DNA from: Chrysomallon squamiferum | Lineage: Eukaryota; Mollusca; Gastropoda; Neomphalida; Peltospiridae | Direction of reading: 5' to 3' | DNA: 12,500 bases | NCBI GenBank assembly: GCA_012295275.1 | Contig: CM022667.1 | Location: 9,935,038-9,947,537, forward strand | Part shown: positions 8,754 to 12,500 of the stretch, piece by piece | Layout: every line of letters starts with the position of its first letter | Position numbering within the stretch: the stretch's first letter is position 1 | The notes under the pieces: generated by a model | Database searches by the model: none | What the model was told of the DNA's origin: nothing | The model's input: only the letters and a program-made list of their open reading frames with translations | Program-made: the position numbers and the translations under genes

Positions 8754-10063
8754 ATGATAAAACGGAAAATTACTATTAGTCGTCTGAAATGGTGCTTTAT
8801 TTTCGTAACCTTTATAGTGTTTATCAGATACGTCGTCTTTCTGCTGGATAGAAACAGTATTACTCAAGAGTCTAAAAATGTGGGATTGTATTTAAAACCC
8901 TCAGAAACTTCCGCATTCCAAACAGGTCAAATTGAGCCAATATTCAGAATGAACGGAAAATCAGTAGTAACAGATTCTCATTTCCAAGACAGACACAAAC
9001 AAGAAAAACTAAACCACAAGGAAGTTTCAGCAGTGACATCGGCTGTAAACGACAGTAACAAAATAATTCTGTGGTATGTTAAAACAAGATACCAGCCTCC
9101 AATGGAAGGTTTGGTGCCTTTACAACACTGCCCGGAAATGAAATGCACAATGACATCCAACCGGAAGTACATAAACCAAAGCTCCGCAGTCGTATTTGCG
9201 GCGCAGCTCATTCGTGAAAAATATCCACCTAAAAATTTCCTGGTCAAGTTTGGATATTTCACAATCATGAATCTCCTCTAGATGGTTGGTCACAGTTACC
9301 AACTTTTAGGTTACCACAGTGGAGGGGGAAATTCAACTGGACAATGGATTATCGAAAAGAGGCCGATATTCTTTCACCGTACGGAATTCTGAAAAAGCTA
9401 CCTGCACGGAAGCAGCGGAACTACACGGAAATAGTGTCAAGAAAAAAGGGACTGATTTCGTGGATGGTGAGTCGGTGCTCATCGGAAAGTAAACGTGAGA
9501 TTTACGTTCGAAAACTTAAAAAATACACCCCAGTGATGGTATTTGGAGGATGTGACGGTAAACACTGTCACCGAAATAAAGAAGATGTATGTTTATTAGA
9601 AATTAACCAGTACAAGTTCTATCTGGCTTTCGAAAACGGCTTCTGCCCCGATTACATAACAGAAAAATTCTACCACTTTTTTTCCATCGACGTCGTTCTC
9701 ATTGTTCGGGGAGGCGGAAACTACACAGCCGAGTTACCGAAAGGAACATACATCAACACAGCCGACTTCAAATCCGTCGAAGATCTTGTCAAGTATCTTA
9801 CTTATCTAGACAAGAACGACGACAAGTACATTGAATATCTGAAACGCAAAGACGAGTATGAGTCTATTTATGAAGCGTACAACATTAAATCGAAAGGTGG
9901 AAATGTGCATTACGTACATTATCATTACGAACACACGCCATTTTGTGACGTGTGCAAAAGACTTTGGAACGTGAAAAACTTCACGAAAACGTACAGTGAC
10001 ATTGGAGCGTGGTTCGATAGTGGTAGATGTTACAAACCTCCTGATTTAAATCAGATTAATTAA
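8754..10063 (+). pseudogene. Alpha-1,3-fucosyltransferase (GT10), copy 3, frameshifted
   Basis: The whole copy 2 coding sequence is present from the same ATG to the same stop, but the length is 1310 instead of 1311. One base is lost around 9231-9238, where copy 2 has six A then TGT and this copy has five A then TTT. The frame then ends at TAG 9279-9281 after 175 residues, leaving the anchor and stem but no ESP motif or donor-binding region. The second part stays open to 10063 (239 residues from Met at 9344) and differs from copy 2 at 12 positions, among them S282L, L308H, A346V and D382G. R299P should not be over-read, since Pro occurs there in vertebrate enzymes. The upstream TGA of copy 2 is TGG here, so the frame opens back to 8715, before the putative acceptor. 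Recent pseudogene is the likeliest reading; a sequencing error in the A/T run is the main alternative. Confidence 0.85.
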
Positions 10064-10660
10064 CAAATAGTTTGTAATTATCTTTTTATTCGTAGAATGG
10101 AACAGAATTTAAACATTTTTTAACAAAAAATTAAGTCTGTTTAGAGAAAATGCTTGGAAATTATGATCCTACGAAATTTCACGTTTCACTTTACAGATTT
10201 TTAAGCAGCCTGACATTTTTCAGAATCGCACGTTTTCTAAAACAGAAACATTATTAAAATTTGTTCTCGCATGCAACTAATCAAAGTTTCAGATAAGTAA
10301 AACAAAACAAAAGTCTGACTTGGCTATCCCGCTTCACGTCATAAAACGGTGTAAACGAAATTTGTATCGCTTTGAATTAGTTCTCTTTAATTTGAAACAA
10401 AATATGAAATTTTACTGAATTAAATTTCTGTGGGGTTTTTTCTTTGGTTTTTAATTTAGATATTTTTACTGTTTTGTTATTTGTTTCTTTCTTTCTTTGT
10501 TTTATTTTATTTTATTTTATTTTATTTTATTTTATTTTATTTGTTTATTATTTATTTTTGTTTTTAAAGAAAATGGCAAAAGCCATATGAGCTAATGTCT
10601 CTTTTATTCTCTCTGTGTGTGTGTGTGTGTGTTTATAATTTCTTGAATGTGTATGTACCT
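10064..10660. other. Spacer after copy 3
   Basis: Only the first 90 bases or so (to about 10150) resemble the 3' flank of the other copies. After that the sequence is unrelated and AT-rich. A variant poly(A) signal ATTAAA is at 10253-10258; no AATAAA lies close behind the stop. A TTTTA tract is at about 10500-10541 and a short TG tract at 10614-10631. No gene seen. Confidence 0.6.
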
Positions 10661-10687
10661 ATTTGTATGTCACTATGAATGTTTATG

Positions 10688-10694
10688 CATATAT

Positions 10695-10788
<94 letters not shown>

Positions 10789-10789
10789 G
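10688..10789. repeat. (AT)n microsatellite, about 100 bp
   Basis: An AT dinucleotide tract with two ACATAC interruptions. It is self-complementary and could extrude a cruciform. The Tyr-Ile open frame across it is an artefact. Confidence 0.95.
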
Positions 10790-11145
10790 TTCAACTGTAT
10801 TTAACAGTTAATTCTAAAAGTCAGTTATGGGTAAATTTACTCTTTTATTCCTTTAATTCCTACACAGGCAAAATGTTGTCTGATAACGTGTGAATCAATG
10901 AAATATTTTTACTGTTATATTAAATATCGATTTTACAGTTATCTTTTTGTACATTTGAACATGCTTTTTTTCTGAATGAACAGCCTGTCAGGTAAAACTA
11001 CAGAAATGTTATTCTTTAATTATTTTTTGCTTTTCATTAATACAATTTTACAATAACTGCTAATTGTTTTGATCTCTACAGTTCTTTTTTAGCTAATGAA
11101 AGTACACCAGTGATGAAAGAATTTGGAATATTTATTTTAATTTTA

Positions 11146-11181
<36 letters not shown>

Positions 11182-11221
11182 TACTACTGCCGATCCGAAC
11201 ATTCCCGAATAACTGTTACGG

Positions 11222-11235
11222 TGATGACGTCATCA
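11222..11235. promoter_or_regulatory. Full CRE-like palindrome TGATGACGTCATCA
   Basis: A perfect 14-bp palindrome containing the full cAMP-response element TGACGTCA (11225-11232), the known binding sequence of CREB/ATF-type bZIP proteins. It lies in a small GC-richer patch flanked by microsatellites. No adjacent gene is seen, so function is only possible. Confidence 0.3.
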
Positions 11236-11320
11236 ATGCTATTACGTTCCAATTTGTTTGTCCAGCTCGAAGCGTTTTTTCTGTATGAAAATGAAAATAT
11301 TTTATTATTTTTTATTTTTT

Positions 11321-11321
<1 letters not shown>

Positions 11322-11350
<29 letters not shown>
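11322..11350. repeat. (GTTA)n microsatellite
   Basis: About seven tandem GTTA units. Confidence 0.9.
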
Positions 11351-11354
<4 letters not shown>

Positions 11355-11737
11355 TTGTTTGTTTTTGTATTATTAATTAGGCAGTGAAATCAATAAACAA
11401 TGTTACAAAAAAACTGCTCTGTCTAATAATATTAGTTATCTTGCATCCTCTGGTTTGTTCAGTTAAATGTTGCTTCAGAGTAATTGCTGTGATATTTCTT
11501 GCGTTTAACTGATAATTTTAGCATTTCAAAATAATGTTCACACCTTCCATTGCATTAACTTTCATCTTGCTGAGTATAAGTTTTCTAACATATAAACCTA
11601 TACTACTTTTGATTTTTAAAATCCTAATGCCTGAACAAACTATATATCCAATCTTATTAGAGTAGTTGTAATGAATATAGATGCAATTCATTTATACATA
11701 TTTTTAAAGGCTTGTATTTTTAATTAGCTTTAGGGCT

Positions 11738-12164
11738 ATTATTTATTGATTTATTTATTGATTAATTTATTTATCTGTGTATTTACTTACTTACTTACTT
11801 TTTTATTACTACTATTACTACCACTACTACTTCGACTACTATCACTTATACTACCACCACCACTACAACTATTACTACGACTACTACCATTAATAATTTA
11901 TTTATTTATTTATTTATTACTGCTGCTACTACTACTACTACTATTACTACTACTACGATTGTTATTGTTATTGCTATTATTGTTATTATTATTACTATTA
12001 TTATTTTCATTCATTCATTCATTCATTCATTCATTCATTCATTCATTTATTTATTTATTCATTTATTTATTTATTTATTTATTTATTCATTTATTCATTC
12101 ATTTATTTATTCATTTATTTATTCAATATTCATATATTCATTTATTTATTTATTTGTTCTGGCT
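11738..12164. repeat. Composite microsatellite, ATTT / ACT / ATT / ATTC
   Basis: Over 400 bp made almost only of short tandem units: ATTT/ACTT, then ACT, CCA and CGA variants, ATTT again, CTG/CTA, TTA/TTG, a run of about nine ATTC units (about 12007-12045), and ATTT/ATTC to the end. The 151-residue Leu/Ile/Phe-rich open frame here reflects the repeats and is not a gene. Confidence 0.9.
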
Positions 12165-12426
12165 AACCTCTTCTGATTCACAGTTCTCATCTCGTTGTTA
12201 ACAAAAAAAGGCGTCTTATAACTGCAGCGCAGAACTTACAAACAATCAGCTATGTCCACGTCCCGGGACTTTTATTATTCAACGTCCCGGTACTAAACAA
12301 AATAGATGTTGCGACTTCCCAGGCCGACACCCTTTGAAGAGGAGTCTACAATTATAAGCTATGTAGAAGATATACGATTAGCAGTTCACTCAGCCATAAC
12401 TGGTATTGTTATAACGTGACAAACAA
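12165..12426. other. Non-repetitive block at right edge
   Basis: Base composition changes to more balanced sequence without microsatellites. It holds two near-identical 13-mers, ACGTCCCGGGACT (12258-12270) and ACGTCCCGGTACT (12282-12294), the first containing the palindrome GTCCCGGGAC. It could be upstream sequence of a gene or the end of a mobile element; I do not recognise either. Confidence 0.4.
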
Positions 12427-12500
12427 ATGGACCGTAAACTGACAGTGGAAAAGTCCATAAAACAATTTAAAACTAACAAAGTGGCAACAGCTGACAAAAG
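12427..12500 (+). CDS. Possible N-terminal start of an unknown ORF, runs off window
   Basis: An ATG at 12427 opens a frame that stays open to the window end (24 full codons, beginning MDRKLTVEKSIKQF). An in-frame TAA lies shortly upstream at 12412-12414. The peptide is rich in Lys and polar residues and has no repeat character, unlike other small frames here. That is too short to assign a family, and a 74-base open frame can arise by chance. It may be a host gene or a mobile-element protein. Confidence 0.25.
   Translation, partial: MDRKLTVEKSIKQFKTNKVATADK

Larger units (their letters stand above)
10790..11737. other. AT-rich intergenic sequence without recognisable gene
   Basis: No open frame of family resemblance was found on either strand. 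It holds a TTA tract (about 11147-11180), a GTTA tract (about 11322-11350), a short GC-richer patch at about 11187-11275 with a palindromic TGACGTCA site, and an isolated AATAAA near 11392. I see no RNA gene. Confidence 0.6.

Noticed and set aside
9279-9281. Rescue of copy 3 by A-to-I editing of the TAG
   Set aside because: Editing could turn UAG into UGG, but the frame would still be shifted, so the enzyme would not be restored.
11100-11130. Short resemblance of TACACCAGTGATGAAAGAATTTGGA to the coding sequence near 95-120
   Set aside because: It needs several gaps and neighbouring bases do not match, so a fucosyltransferase relic is not supported.
11746-12201. 151-residue Leu/Ile/Phe-rich frame resembling a membrane protein
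   Set aside because: Its sequence follows the repeat units exactly (FIHS from ATTC, LLLL from ACT and TTA). Hydrophobicity comes from base composition.

Overview
The window looks like nuclear DNA of an animal. It is AT-rich, has very few genes, and is crowded with simple repeats: TC, TG, AT, AAT, ATTT, ATTC, ATAC and GTTA tracts. Its only recognisable genes encode an invertebrate-type alpha-1,3-fucosyltransferase (GT10 family). This repeat load with lineage-expanded intron-poor glycosyltransferases suggests a mollusc, most likely a cephalopod such as an octopus. That is an inference from style, not from a diagnostic marker.

Three direct tandem copies of the fucosyltransferase lie on the + strand. 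Copy 1 (1-634) enters from the left edge, so only its C-terminal 210 residues are visible. Copy 2 (4245-5555) is complete and intact: 436 residues, a type II membrane protein with a short basic cytoplasmic tail, one membrane anchor, a stem and a GT10 catalytic domain. Copy 3 (8754-10063) aligns over the full length but is exactly one nucleotide shorter (1310 against 1311). The deletion near 9231-9238 lies just before the ESP motif and brings a stop at 9279-9281, so it reads as a recent pseudogene or an assembly error. By hand comparison copy 1 and copy 2 differ at 12 of 210 shared residues. Copies 2 and 3 differ at 12 of the last 239 residues and 18 of the first 160.

The duplicated unit is larger than the coding sequence. 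Copies 1 and 2 share about 0.8-1.0 kb of 3' flank, including a conserved AATAAA, an (AAT)n/(ATT)n palindrome and a long TC tract, up to a sharp break at 1664/6359. Copy 3 shares only about 90 bp of that flank. Copies 2 and 3 share a patchy 1.0-1.6 kb 5' flank (2664-4244 and 7698-8753). A good donor (2479/2480) and acceptor (4219/4220) suggest that copy 2 has one intron in its 5' UTR and an uninterrupted coding exon. The stop-to-stop spacing is 4921 and 4508 bp.

From about 10150 to 12200 there is no gene, only AT-rich spacer with microsatellites, ending in a 400-bp mosaic of tri- and tetranucleotide repeats. The last 300 bp (12180-12500) are different: no simple repeats, a near-direct repeat around ACGTCCCGG, and a small open frame starting at 12427 that runs off the window. 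This may be the edge of another gene or of a mobile element.

Functionally the locus is a local amplification of one Golgi enzyme. I do not see an evident new multi-gene system. The most notable points are the decaying third copy, conflicting relationships among the copies that suggest gene conversion, and several departures from the usual GT10 motifs.
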